Assembly (NCBI RefSeq): GCF_014270065.1
Contig: NZ_JACNME010000009.1
Span: 87,951 to 151,950 of the forward strand
Direction: 5' to 3'
DNA from: Quadrisphaera sp. RL12-1S
GTDB lineage: Bacteria > Actinomycetota > Actinomycetes > Actinomycetales > Quadrisphaeraceae
Length of the DNA stretch: 64,000 nucleotides
Numbering within the stretch: the first letter of the stretch is position 1; each line of letters begins with the position of its first letter. The notes beneath the pieces were generated by a model. That model did no database searches, had not been told where the DNA came from, and saw only the letters and a program-made list of their open reading frames with translations. Positions 42,816 to 50,896 of the stretch are shown here, in pieces. The translations under genes and the position numbers were made by a program.

Positions 42816-43525
42816 GCGGCGGGACCCGGAGCGCCACCGGTGCGCACCACGCGCAGCGCCGCGGCGGCGGGGGCGGGCAGCAGGAGCGCGTCCCCGCCGG
42901 ACGGTCCCACCTCCACAGCGCCGTCGGGGAGCCGGTGGAGCACCAGCAGCTCGGCGTCCAGCACCACGCCGTTGTCCGCGAGCCAGCGCAGCACCTCGGG
43001 GTCGGTGTCGGAGATGCGCGCCACGCAGACCCGGTCCCCCTGCGGGCAGTCGCCCAGCAGCACCGCCTCGGGGCGCTCGTAGTCGCCGTCGGCGGTGGGG
43101 ATGGGGTCGCCGTGGGGGTCGCGCCAGGGCCTGCCCAGGAGGTCGTCGATGCGCTCGAGGAACAGCTCGGAGACCACGTGCTCGAGCACCTCGGCCTCCT
43201 CGTGCACCTGGTCCCAGCCGTAGCCGAGGTGCTCCACGAGGTAGGTCTCCAGCAGCCGGTGGCGGCGCACCACGCGCAGCGCGCGGGCGCGGCCGGCGTC
43301 GGTGAGCTCGACGGGGCGGTACGGCGCGGGCACCACGAGCCCGGCGTCCACGAGCCGCTTGACCTGCTCGGAGACGGTGGAGGCGGCGAGCCCGAGGCGA
43401 GCGGCGAGCGCCGTGGTGGTGACGGGCGCGTCGTCCCACTCCTGCGCCGACCAGATGGTCTTGAGGTAGTCCTCGGCGACGGCGGTCACACCGTCGCCGG
43501 CGTCGCGGGGACGGTCGGGGGTCAC
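42812..43525 (-). CDS. DtxR/MntR family metal-dependent regulator
   Basis: 237-residue iron or manganese sensor. The N-terminal winged helix begins VAEDYLKTIWSAQEWDDAP, whose Asp is a candidate metal ligand. The recognition region is TTTALAARLGLAASTVSEQVKRL. The dimerisation domain carries the HEEAEVLEHVVSE ligand region. The C-terminal 80 residues form an FeoA/SH3-like domain, as in DtxR and IdeR. It should repress uptake genes when Fe2+ or Mn2+ is replete. The GTG at 43525 gives the usual length; CACGAT 6 bases upstream could be a leaderless -10. Confidence 0.9.
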   Translation of the reverse strand: MTPDRPRDAGDGVTAVAEDYLKTIWSAQEWDDAPVTTTALAARLGLAASTVSEQVKRLVDAGLVVPAPYRPVELTDAGRARALRVVRRHRLLETYLVEHLGYGWDQVHEEAEVLEHVVSELFLERIDDLLGRPWRDPHGDPIPTADGDYERPEAVLLGDCPQGDRVCVARISDTDPEVLRWLADNGVVLDAELLVLHRLPDGAVEVGPSGGDALLLPAPAAAALRVVRTGGAPGPAA

Positions 43526-43574
43526 GGGACGATCGTGGCGCACCGGGGGCGGGCGGCGCACACCACGTGCCGGC

Positions 43575-44351
43575 TCAGGCCGCGGCGCCCGCGCGACGCG
43601 GCGCGGCCAGCCGGTGGGCCACCACGGTCAGCAGCGTGAGGGAGACCGCGGCCAGCACGGCGTAGGCGAGGAAGCCGCCGATGCCGTCCCAGGCCGCGTG
43701 GAGCAGGACGGCGGCCGCGAAGGCGCCCGCGAACCGCAGCAGCGCCGCGGGCCGCCAGCGCGAGGACGCCGCCGCCCACAGCGCCGCGGCGGTCAGGCCG
43801 GTCCAGGCCATGTGCGCCGCGGGGCTGAGGAGACCGCGCAGCAGCAGCACCTGGTCCACCGCGCCCACGTTCCCGCGCGACTCCACCAGCACCACGAAGC
43901 CGTAGCCCATGGTCTCCAGGGCGGCGAAGCCGGCGCCGCTGGCCACGCCCACCAGCAGGCCGTCCACCCGCGCCCGGTAGCGCGTGAACAGCAGCACCGC
44001 CAGCGGCGCCACCAGCTTGGAGCCCTCCTCGATGAGCCCTACCCCGAGCACGGCGGCGCCGCCGAGCCGGCGCAGCTCGTCGTACTCGAGGATCCCTGCG
44101 GTCACCACGCCCACCACGCCGCCGATGAAGGCGACGAGGACGACGACGAGGGCGGGGACGTCGTAGGCGAGCCGGCGACCGGCGATGAAGGCGATGAAGG
44201 TGGCGGGCGCCACGGCCGCGCCGAGCAGCAGCAGCGACGGGACGAAGTTCGGGTCGCCGGTCGCCACGAGCGCGCGGCGCACCGCCTCGAACAGGACGAG
44301 ACCGACGAGGAGGACGAGGACCCAGGACCAGCGGCGCACGGTCCCGATCAT
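43575..44351 (-). CDS. PrsW family intramembrane metalloprotease
   Basis: 258-residue membrane protein with about eight helices. The glutamate pair of the active site is Glu108-Glu109 in GLIEEGSKL, followed by an AALETMGYG motif. The two His-containing helices SPAAHMAWTG and LLHAAWDG complete the PrsW metal-site pattern. PrsW cleaves anti-sigma factors inside the membrane in Bacillus; the target here is unknown. The membrane protein beside the ECF sigma factor at 2675 is one candidate, without direct evidence. It is followed by the DtxR operon after a 49-base gap. Confidence 0.9.
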   Translation of the reverse strand: MIGTVRRWSWVLVLLVGLVLFEAVRRALVATGDPNFVPSLLLLGAAVAPATFIAFIAGRRLAYDVPALVVVLVAFIGGVVGVVTAGILEYDELRRLGGAAVLGVGLIEEGSKLVAPLAVLLFTRYRARVDGLLVGVASGAGFAALETMGYGFVVLVESRGNVGAVDQVLLLRGLLSPAAHMAWTGLTAAALWAAASSRWRPAALLRFAGAFAAAVLLHAAWDGIGGFLAYAVLAAVSLTLLTVVAHRLAAPRRAGAAA

Positions 44352-44384
44352 GCCGTGGGTCGCGGTGGGCCGCGGTGGGGCCGC

Positions 44385-45116
44385 TCAGCCGTCGGCGAGC
44401 TCGCGGGCGACCGCGCCGACGGCGCGGCGCACCACGCCCAGCTCCAGGCGCAGGGGGCGCAGGGCCGCCGGGTCGGGGACGCGGCCCTCGCCGGCGTCGG
44501 CCTCGACCGCGCGCAGCAGGCCCGCCAGCCGGGTGGCGCCGAGGTTGGCGGCGCTCCCGGCGAGGCGGTGGGCCAGCGCCTCGACCTCGGCGGCGTCCTC
44601 GCGGCGCGCCGCGGCGCCGAGCTGGCCCAGCGACGAGGGCGCCTGCTCGGCGAAGGAGGTCAGCAGCCGGCGGAACAGGCGGCGCTCTGAGGCGTCGTCG
44701 AGGTCGCCGAGGTCCGCCAGACGGGCCCGCACGGCGGCCGCGACCACACGGCTGGGAGCCGCGGCGGCCTCTCCGACCGCGTCGAGCAGCGCGGTGACCG
44801 GGAACGGCTTGCGCAGGTAGCTGCAGCCGAGCGCGAGCCCCGCCTCCACGTCGGCGGGCAGGGCGCGGCCGGAGAGGAACACCACGGGCAGGCCGGCGGT
44901 GTCGGTGGACCCGCGCAGGTCCGCCACGAGGCCGAGGCCGCTGCCACCGGGCATGAACATGTCGCTGACCAGCACGTCGGGCAGGGCGTCGTGGAGCTGG
45001 GTCCTGGCCGCCGGTGCGGACCCGACGGCGCGCACGTCGTGCCCGGCGCGCTGCAGGCGCGAGGCGATGAGCTCGCGCGAGACGTCGTCGTCCTCCACGA
45101 CGAGAACGCTGACCAC
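44385..45116 (-). CDS. response regulator receiver fused to Hpt domain
   Basis: 243-residue signalling protein without a DNA-binding output. The receiver domain (residues 1-120) has the acidic pocket VVEDDD, the phospho-acceptor Asp in VLVSDMFMPGG (about residue 52), Thr/Ser in VVFLSGR and Lys in YLRKPF. The C-terminal Hpt helical bundle (about 140-235) carries AHRLAGSAANLGA with the phosphorylatable His. The fusion relays phosphate internally or to a further receiver. The start at 45116 has CTGGAGGTCGGA immediately upstream. The GAF-PAS kinase at 38943 is a candidate donor. Confidence 0.9.
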   Translation of the reverse strand: MVSVLVVEDDDVSRELIASRLQRAGHDVRAVGSAPAARTQLHDALPDVLVSDMFMPGGSGLGLVADLRGSTDTAGLPVVFLSGRALPADVEAGLALGCSYLRKPFPVTALLDAVGEAAAAPSRVVAAAVRARLADLGDLDDASERRLFRRLLTSFAEQAPSSLGQLGAAARREDAAEVEALAHRLAGSAANLGATRLAGLLRAVEADAGEGRVPDPAALRPLRLELGVVRRAVGAVARELADG

Positions 45117-45205
45117 TCCGACCTCCAGCGGGGCTCCGGCAGCGGGCGACGGCCCGCTCTCCCCCGGTGCATCGGCGCGGAGGGCCCGCGACCTGAGCGG
45201 TGCGG

Positions 45206-46546
45206 CTAGAAGTCGAAGAGGTTGGCGCGCGCCCCGCCGTCGCCGAGCTCGCGGCGCAGCACGCCGCGCCGGCGCAGCGCGGGCACCAGCTCGTCGAGCA
45301 GCCGGTGCAGCGTCACCGGGTGCAGGTCGCCCGACAGCAGCACGCCGTCGTTGTCGGCCTCCTCCCCCAGCGCCTCGACGAGGTCCGCCACCTCCTCGGC
45401 GGTGCCCACCAGGCCCTCGCCCTCGCTGACCAGGCCCTTGCGGGAGCGGCGCACCAGCACCTGGCGCAGCGTCGCGGCGCCGGGGTCCTCCACGCCCGCG
45501 AAGAACCCCTTGAGGGTCCCCCGCGAGACGTGCTGGCCGAACGCCCCCGCGGGCAGCGGGGCGTCGAGGCGGTGCGCGGTGAGGTCGGTCTCGAGGTCGC
45601 TCGACCAGTGGCCGGCCACGGCCAGGAGGTCGGCGTCGCTGGGGTCGAGGGAGGCCGCCACCACGCGCTCGGCCTCCTCGCGAGAGGCCACCACCTCGGC
45701 CTTGACCCAGAACAGCACGCGCACGTCGTCGGGACGGCGACCGGCGGCTCGCGCCGCCTCGTGCACGCGGGCGCGGTAGGCGCGGATGCTGGCCGCGTCG
45801 AGCGGGGCGTAGGCCAGCTGGACGTCGGAGTGGGCTCCCGCGAACGCCAGGCCGCGCGGCGACCCGCCCGGGGAGACCACCAGGGGCTCCCCCGCCCGGC
45901 CGTCGTCGAACGGGGCGGCGTTCAGCGGACCGGTGACGTCGAAGTAGCGGCCCTCGTGGTGGCGAGCGCGGATGCGGCTGCCGTCGGCGTAGCGGCCGGT
46001 GGCCGAGCTGCCGTCACCACCGGCGAGGGCACCGTCCTCCCAGGAGCGCCACAGGTCCCTGACCAGGCCGGTCCACTCGTCGGCGCGGTCGTAGGCGGCG
46101 TCGTGGTCGAGCGGGGGCTCAGCGCTGACGTGCCGGGCGCTGCCGGTGTCGGTGACCACGTTGAGCCCGAACCGCCCGCTGGACAGGTGCTGCAGCGTGG
46201 CCGCCTGCCGGGCGGCGAGGTAGGGCGGGGTGATCCCGGCGTTGACGGTGGGCACCAGGCCGATGCGCGACGTCGCCGCGAACAGGTACGGGGCCAGGAG
46301 CAGCGGGTCGTGCTTGGGGCCGCCGTAGGCGCTGCGCACGCGCAGCTCGAGGGTCTCGGGGTTCCCCACCGAGACGGCGTCCTCCATGACCACGAGGTCC
46401 ACGCCGGCCTGCTCCAGCTCGCGCACGGCCTGCTGGTAGACGTCGGGGCGGCGCCAGTCCCAGCCCCACGCCCAGTCGGGACGGCCCCACCCCTGCGGCC
46501 CGAAGCCGCGGGAGAAGAAGTAGCCGACGTGCTGCAGCCGGCTCAT
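45206..46546 (-). CDS. LLM flavin-dependent monooxygenase, second NtaA/DmoA-like copy
   Basis: 446-residue FMNH2-dependent monooxygenase. The luciferase-fold regions are clear: GYFFSRGFGPQGWGRPDWAW at the N-terminus, LQHLSSGRFGLNVVTDTGSARH (in parts) and SPGGSPRGLAFAGAHSD for flavin phosphate. It is different in sequence from the copy at 34020, so it probably attacks a different organosulfur substrate. The ATG overlaps the metY stop by four bases (ATGA), making a two-gene operon under the third S-box. Sulfite or sulfide released by this enzyme would feed MetY. No reductase is encoded here. Confidence 0.84.
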   Translation of the reverse strand: MSRLQHVGYFFSRGFGPQGWGRPDWAWGWDWRRPDVYQQAVRELEQAGVDLVVMEDAVSVGNPETLELRVRSAYGGPKHDPLLLAPYLFAATSRIGLVPTVNAGITPPYLAARQAATLQHLSSGRFGLNVVTDTGSARHVSAEPPLDHDAAYDRADEWTGLVRDLWRSWEDGALAGGDGSSATGRYADGSRIRARHHEGRYFDVTGPLNAAPFDDGRAGEPLVVSPGGSPRGLAFAGAHSDVQLAYAPLDAASIRAYRARVHEAARAAGRRPDDVRVLFWVKAEVVASREEAERVVAASLDPSDADLLAVAGHWSSDLETDLTAHRLDAPLPAGAFGQHVSRGTLKGFFAGVEDPGAATLRQVLVRRSRKGLVSEGEGLVGTAEEVADLVEALGEEADNDGVLLSGDLHPVTLHRLLDELVPALRRRGVLRRELGDGGARANLFDF

Positions 46547-47916
46547 GCGGCGTCCAGCGCGCGGCGCAGGTCGGCCTGGAGGTCCTCGACGTCCTCGATC
46601 CCCACCGACAGGCGGACCGTGCCGGGGTGGACGCCGGCGCGCTCTCGCTCGGCCTCGGTGCGGTGGGCGTGGGTGGTGGACGCGGGGTGCACCACGAGGG
46701 AGCGGACGTCGCCGAGGTGGGTCATGTGGCTGAACAGCTCCAGCGCCCCGATGAAGCGCCGGGCCGCCGGCGCACCGCCGCGCAGGGTCACCGCCAGCAC
46801 CGCTCCGGAGCCGCGCGGCAGGTAGCGGCGGGCGCGCTGGTGCGACGGGCTGGAGGCCAGGCTGGCGTGGTCGACCCGCTCGACGGCCGGGTGGCGCTCC
46901 AGCCACGCGGCCAGCAGCGCCGCGCTGCGGCAGTGCTGGGCCATCCGCAGCGACAGGGTCTCCACGCCCTGCTGCACGAGGAAGGCGTTGAACGGGGAGA
47001 GCACCGGCCCGAAGCGCGCGGCGACGTGGTGGCGGGCGTGCTCGGCGTAGCAGCGCTCCCCGTGCAGATCGGCCCAGCTGCGCCCGCCGAGCACCGCGCT
47101 GGGCTCGGACAGCTGCGGGAAGCGCGGGGCCCCGCCGTCGTCGTGAGCGCCCCAGTCGAACCCCCTGCCGACGACGACGACGCCGCCGAGCGCGGTCCCG
47201 TGCCCGGAGAGGAACTTGCTGGCCGAGTGGACCACCACGTCCGCGCCGTGCTCGAGGGGCCGCAGCAGGTACGGCGTGGCCAGGGTGTTGTCCACCACCA
47301 GCGGCACCCCGTGGGCGTGCGCGACGCCGGCCACGGCCGCGACGTCCAGGACCTCGTTGCGGGGGTTGGACAGGGACTCGGCGAACAGCGCCCGGGTGGT
47401 GGGGCGCAGCAGGCGGCGCCACGCGGCGGGGTCCGCGTGGTCCTCCACGAAGTCCACCTCGATGCCGAAGCGGGCGAAGTTCTCCGAGAACAGCCCCCGC
47501 GAGCCCTCGTAGAGGTGGTCGGAGGCGAGGAGGTGGTCACCGCTCTGGAGCAGGCCCAGCAGCGCGGTGGTGATGGCCGCCTGGCCGGAGCCCACCACGA
47601 GGGCGTCCGCGCCGCCCTCCAGGGCCGCGAGGCGGCGCTCGAGGGCGGCGGTGGTGGGGTTGGCGATGCGGGAGTACACGAAGCCGTCCGCCTCCCCGGA
47701 GAACCGGGCGGCCGCCGTGTCGGGGTCCTCGAAGCGGAACCCCGCGGACACGTGGATGGGCGCCACCCGGTCGCCGTGCCCGACGGGTCCGGTGTCGGCG
47801 CCGGCGTGCACCTGCTGGGTGGTGAAGCCGTAGCGGGCCTCGCGGGCGACCGGCGGGAGCAGGGCCGGCTGGGTCGGGCGGGGCAGGGAGCGGGGGGTGG
47901 CGGTCTGGGCGGTCAT
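46543..47916 (-). CDS. metY: O-acetylhomoserine aminocarboxypropyltransferase (MetY type)
   Basis: 457-residue PLP enzyme of the Cys/Met metabolism family that condenses O-acetylhomoserine with sulfide to make homocysteine. The PLP lysine is Lys234 in SASKFLSGHG; the phosphate-cup region is VVGSGQAAITTALL, and the conserved GFVYSRIANPTTAALERRLA lies near residue 78. The C-terminal SHMTHLGDVRSLVVHPASTTH is the typical MetY signature and includes the His-Pro-Ala-Ser-Thr stretch. It is controlled by the S-box and Cys leader at 48007-48185, which fits its place at the entry to methionine synthesis. The first 25 residues are Pro-rich and variable. Confidence 0.93.
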   Translation of the reverse strand: MTAQTATPRSLPRPTQPALLPPVAREARYGFTTQQVHAGADTGPVGHGDRVAPIHVSAGFRFEDPDTAAARFSGEADGFVYSRIANPTTAALERRLAALEGGADALVVGSGQAAITTALLGLLQSGDHLLASDHLYEGSRGLFSENFARFGIEVDFVEDHADPAAWRRLLRPTTRALFAESLSNPRNEVLDVAAVAGVAHAHGVPLVVDNTLATPYLLRPLEHGADVVVHSASKFLSGHGTALGGVVVVGRGFDWGAHDDGGAPRFPQLSEPSAVLGGRSWADLHGERCYAEHARHHVAARFGPVLSPFNAFLVQQGVETLSLRMAQHCRSAALLAAWLERHPAVERVDHASLASSPSHQRARRYLPRGSGAVLAVTLRGGAPAARRFIGALELFSHMTHLGDVRSLVVHPASTTHAHRTEAERERAGVHPGTVRLSVGIEDVEDLQADLRRALDAA

Positions 47917-48006
47917 CGGGGGCCTTTCGGGCGCGCCGCGGTGCGGCGCCGCAGCAGCGGCGGCGCGCCCGTGAGTGCGCCGCGGCTGGTGCGGGGGGGG
48001 TGGGTG

Positions 48007-48037
48007 GGCTGTCAGCGCTGGGTCAGCGCTGACAGCC
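48007..48037 (-). promoter_or_regulatory. attenuator-like hairpin overlapping the leader peptide end
   Basis: Perfect 13-base-pair inverted repeat (48007-48019 with 48025-48037), 5-base loop, placed so the Cys codon and the stop of the leader peptide are inside it. A C-rich run instead of U residues follows on the minus strand. A ribosome stalled at the Cys codon would keep the hairpin open, and one passing through would let it close. Confidence 0.65.
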
Positions 48038-48085
48038 ACCGCCCGCCGTGAGGGCGAGGTCGATGTGCAGGCGTCGGGTGAGCAC
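48023..48085 (-). CDS. 20-residue Cys-containing leader peptide
   Basis: GTG-started ORF encoding VLTRRLHIDL followed by ALTAGGGCQR. The LTRRLHIDL segment matches short peptides annotated as putative leader peptides ahead of sulfur genes in Streptomyces and relatives, from memory. GGAGG lies in the closing strand of the S-box, 7 bases upstream. The Cys codon is third from the end, in the hairpin arm at 48025-48037. It is a likely cysteine sensor upstream of metY. It is too short to appear in usual gene calls. Confidence 0.7.
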   Translation of the reverse strand: MLTRRLHIDLALTAGGGCQR

Positions 48086-48094
48086 GGGTGTCCT

Positions 48095-48185
48095 CCATCG
48101 GCCGTGGCGGGAGCACCTGAGGCAGCCGGGGCTGCTCTGGTTGCTGCGGCGTCGACGAGCCACGTCTCTCGGCCGCTCTGGATGG
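48095..48185 (-). ncRNA. SAM-I (S-box) riboswitch upstream of metY
   Basis: On the minus strand it opens CCATCCAGAG and continues with GGCCGAGAGACG, GGCTC, GACGCCGCAGCAACC and GGTGCT, closing with GATGG (P1 pair to CCATC). It is the third copy in the window. The 333-base gap 47917-48249 holds this riboswitch, the leader peptide, the hairpin and a promoter. Confidence 0.88.
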
Positions 48186-48194
48186 TCGGGGCTG

Positions 48195-48200
48195 ACGGTA
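48195..48200 (-). promoter_or_regulatory. -10 element of the S-box 3 transcript
   Basis: TACCGT on the minus strand, 9 bases before the first base of P1, identical spacing to the other two S-box leaders. Confidence 0.55.
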
Positions 48201-48249
48201 GGGGCGCTCCGCCCCCACCGTCAACCGCCCGCGCCGTGCTCCGGGGAGG

Positions 48250-48717
48250 TCAGGCGGACAGCGGCGCCTTGGTCCACTCGCTGGTGTAGGCCAGGCCGCT
48301 GCGCTTGAACATCTGGGTGACGGGGCAGCGCCGCTCGGTCTCGGTGTGGAAGGTCTCGAAGACGTCGTCGGCGGCGTCGGTCTCGACGGTGACCCTGACC
48401 GCCACCCGGTCGAAGTTGGCGTTGCCCTCGGCGCCGCCGGCGATGACGGAGGGGTCCAGGTCGCCCTGGATGTGGAACGACCACTTCCCCAGCGCCACGC
48501 CGAGGCTGGAGGCGACCAGGCTGCCGGTGACCTGGTTGCAGCTGGTGAGGGCGCCGAGCAGGTAGCTCAGCGGGCTGGGCGCCGCGTCGTCGCCCCCGAA
48601 GGAGGGGTAGGTGTCGGCGGTGAAGACGTGCTCGTGGTCACCGGCCACCACGAGGCGCTGGGCGACACCGGTGCCCTCGGCGTCGACGACGAAGGGGACG
48701 GTCTGCTTGATGGGCAT
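48250..48717 (-). CDS. OsmC family peroxiredoxin-like protein
   Basis: 155-residue OsmC/Ohr-fold protein of the YhfA-like branch. Two conserved Cys are seen: in LLGALTSCNQVTG (about residue 60) and in ERRCPVTQMF (about 131), the peroxide-reactive pair. It reduces organic or fatty-acid hydroperoxides in relatives, using a dithiol donor. Its ATG at 48717 begins MPIKQTVPFVVD. It is on the same strand as metY, but the S-box leader lies between them. Expression is probably separate. Confidence 0.88.
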   Translation of the reverse strand: MPIKQTVPFVVDAEGTGVAQRLVVAGDHEHVFTADTYPSFGGDDAAPSPLSYLLGALTSCNQVTGSLVASSLGVALGKWSFHIQGDLDPSVIAGGAEGNANFDRVAVRVTVETDAADDVFETFHTETERRCPVTQMFKRSGLAYTSEWTKAPLSA

Positions 48718-48761
48718 GCGCCGACACTACGTGTCGCACGCGACGGGTCGCCAGGTGCGGA

Positions 48762-50429
48762 TCACTCGACCTGCTCCCGGTGGGACAGCCGCACCTCCTC
48801 GAGGTCGAGCCGGTGCTGCACCTGGCGCAGCACCGTGTCGTCGATGTGGCCGTCGTCGCGCAGGCCCACCACGGCCTCCCGCTTGCGGTGCAGCAGGGCC
48901 AGCCGCAGGGCGTCGGCGTCCTGCGCGCGCCGGGCCACCCGTTCCGCGTCCACCTCGGCCAGGGCCGTCGGGCCGCCCCCGCGCGCGCCGCTCCCGCCGC
49001 TCCCGTCCGGGCCGGCGGCGGGAACGAGCTGGGCCTGCTCGGCCTCCCGCTCCAGCAGCAGGAGCCTCTTGAGGAACTCGCGCCGGACGCGCTCGGCCAC
49101 GTCGTCGTCCACCTCCAGCTGCGCCGCCAGCCCGGGCAGCGCCTCCAGCGCGGTCCGCGTGGCGTGCTGCTGGGCGAGGAGCCGCTCCTGAGCCAGCGCC
49201 GTGTCCGGTGGCAGCCGTGCCCACCGGACCACCGCGGGCAGCAGGGGCGCCTGCACCACGAGGGTCAGCACGATGACCACCACGGTGGCGAACACCACCA
49301 CGTCGCGCTCGGGGAAGGGCGCCCCGGAGGCGGTGGTCTGGGGCACCGCGAGCGCGGCGGCCAGCGACACCGCCCCGCGGAAGCCGGCCACGCCGCTGAC
49401 CACGCGGGAGCGCCACGGGGCGCGCAGGTCGCGCTGGGCGGGGCGGCGGTCGAGGGCGCGGATGAGGTACGGCGTGGTCCACAGCCAGGCGAAGCGCACG
49501 CCCACCACGGCCGCCGTCACCCCGAGGGCCACGGCGACGCCCTGCCGGAGCCCCACGCTGCTCAGGCCCCGCACGGCGGACTGGACCTCCAGCCCCACGA
49601 GCACGAAGAGCCCGCCGTTGAGCAGGTAGGTGGTGACCCGCCAGAACGCCTCGGACTGCTGGCGCGCGTCGGCGCGGCGCGTGCGGGGGCCGAGCCGGCT
49701 GGTCAGCAGGCCCCCGGCCACCACGGCGAGGACGCCGGAGGCGTACACGAGCTCGGCCAGCAGGAACGCCGCGAAGGGTGTCAGCAGGAACGCGACGCTC
49801 TCCAGCAGCGGGTCGTCCAGGCGGCGGCGGACGACGTCGAGGACCCACGCGACGAGCAGCCCGGCGGCGACGCCGCCGGCGTAGGACAGCGCGAACAGGC
49901 CGGCGACGCGTCCCGCGGCCAGCTCCTGGTCCCCGACCACCGCGCCCACCGCCAGCCCGTAGACCACCAGCGCCGTGCCGTCGTTGACCAGGCTCTCGGC
50001 GCGCAGCACGGTGGTGTTGCGCCGCGGCAGGCTGCGCGCCAGCACGCCGACCGCCGTCGCGTCGGTGGGCGCCACCGCGGCGCCGAGCACCCACGCCGGG
50101 CCCCAGGGGACGCCCAGGGCGTGGGCGGCGGCCGCGACCCCGGCGGCGGTGAGCACCACCAGCAGCGAGCCGAGCAGCACGATCACGCGCAGGAACCTGC
50201 GGATCTCGCGCAGCGAGGTGGTCTGGCTCTCCCACCACAGCAGCGCCGGGAGGAACAGCAGCAGCACGGCCTCCGGCGGCAGGTGCGTGCCCCGCAGGGC
50301 GGGCGCGAAGCCCAGCAGCACCCCGGTCCCCAGCAGGAGGACCGGCGGCGCGACGCGGGTCCTGCGGGCGAGCGCGCCGCAGGCCAGCACCGCTGCCCCG
50401 AGGACGACCACCAGCTCCAGGCCCTGCAC
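48762..50429 (-). CDS. Na+/H+ antiporter, CPA1/NhaP type
   Basis: 555-residue membrane protein: about 12-13 helices over residues 1-420, followed by a charged cytosolic tail of about 130 residues with coiled-coil character. The ion-binding Asp motifs AVAPTDATAVGVLA and ESLVNDGTALVVY (the ND pair) identify a CPA1 exchanger of Na+ or K+ for protons. The GTG at 50429 is preferred because GGAGGG lies about 8 bases upstream, whereas a GTG at 50438 overlaps it. The start region is divergent from the PPOX protein by 63 bases. Confidence 0.9.
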   Translation of the reverse strand: MQGLELVVVLGAAVLACGALARRTRVAPPVLLLGTGVLLGFAPALRGTHLPPEAVLLLFLPALLWWESQTTSLREIRRFLRVIVLLGSLLVVLTAAGVAAAAHALGVPWGPAWVLGAAVAPTDATAVGVLARSLPRRNTTVLRAESLVNDGTALVVYGLAVGAVVGDQELAAGRVAGLFALSYAGGVAAGLLVAWVLDVVRRRLDDPLLESVAFLLTPFAAFLLAELVYASGVLAVVAGGLLTSRLGPRTRRADARQQSEAFWRVTTYLLNGGLFVLVGLEVQSAVRGLSSVGLRQGVAVALGVTAAVVGVRFAWLWTTPYLIRALDRRPAQRDLRAPWRSRVVSGVAGFRGAVSLAAALAVPQTTASGAPFPERDVVVFATVVVIVLTLVVQAPLLPAVVRWARLPPDTALAQERLLAQQHATRTALEALPGLAAQLEVDDDVAERVRREFLKRLLLLEREAEQAQLVPAAGPDGSGGSGARGGGPTALAEVDAERVARRAQDADALRLALLHRKREAVVGLRDDGHIDDTVLRQVQHRLDLEEVRLSHREQVE

Positions 50430-50492
50430 GGAGCACACCCTCCGTCCGCCGCGCACGTCGCGCCAGCTCGGGCACCGGCGCAGGATGGCGGC

Positions 50493-50891
50493 GTGAGCAC
50501 GCCACTGCCCCAGCCCCTGCTCGACCTCCTGCGTCGGCCCTCCCCCTGCTTCGTGGCCACGCTGATGCCCGACGGCTCTCCGCAGCTGACGGAGACCTGG
50601 GTGACCACCGACGGGGAGAACGTGGTCATCAACGTGGTCGACGGCACGCAGAAGGCCCGGAACGTGGCGCGCGACCCGCGCGTGGCCGTCAACGTGGTGG
50701 ACCCGGACGACCCGTTCCGGTTCTTCCAGGTCCGCGGGCGCGTGGTCAGGGCCACCACCGAGGGCGGCCAGGAGGGCATCGAGGAGCTGTCCCAGAAGTA
50801 CCTCGGACGGCCGTACCCGCGCTTCGACGGCGGCGGCGCACGACTGGTGCTGACCATCGCCGCTGACTCCGTCAGCTCCCCCCGGGGCTGA
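50493..50891 (+). CDS. PPOX class (split-barrel) F420-dependent protein
   Basis: 132-residue pyridoxamine-phosphate-oxidase-like split-barrel protein. The typical CFVATLMPDGSPQLTETWV and KARNVARDPRVAVNVVDP segments show the flavin/F420-binding fold. It probably reduces a small substrate with F420H2 or FMN; actinobacteria carry dozens of these with unknown substrates. The CAGGAT hexamer 6 bases before the GTG at 50493 suggests a leaderless transcript. A 5-base gap joins it to the FAD monooxygenase downstream, so they may be one operon. Confidence 0.85.
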   Translation: MSTPLPQPLLDLLRRPSPCFVATLMPDGSPQLTETWVTTDGENVVINVVDGTQKARNVARDPRVAVNVVDPDDPFRFFQVRGRVVRATTEGGQEGIEELSQKYLGRPYPRFDGGGARLVLTIAADSVSSPRG

Positions 50892-50896
50892 CCGGG

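Noticed and set aside
39799..42837. A 1012-codon open frame on the minus strand, over the histidine kinase, ATPase and HAD genes
   Set aside because: Arg/Pro/Gly-rich shadow translation in another frame, and three recognisable genes occupy the same strand.
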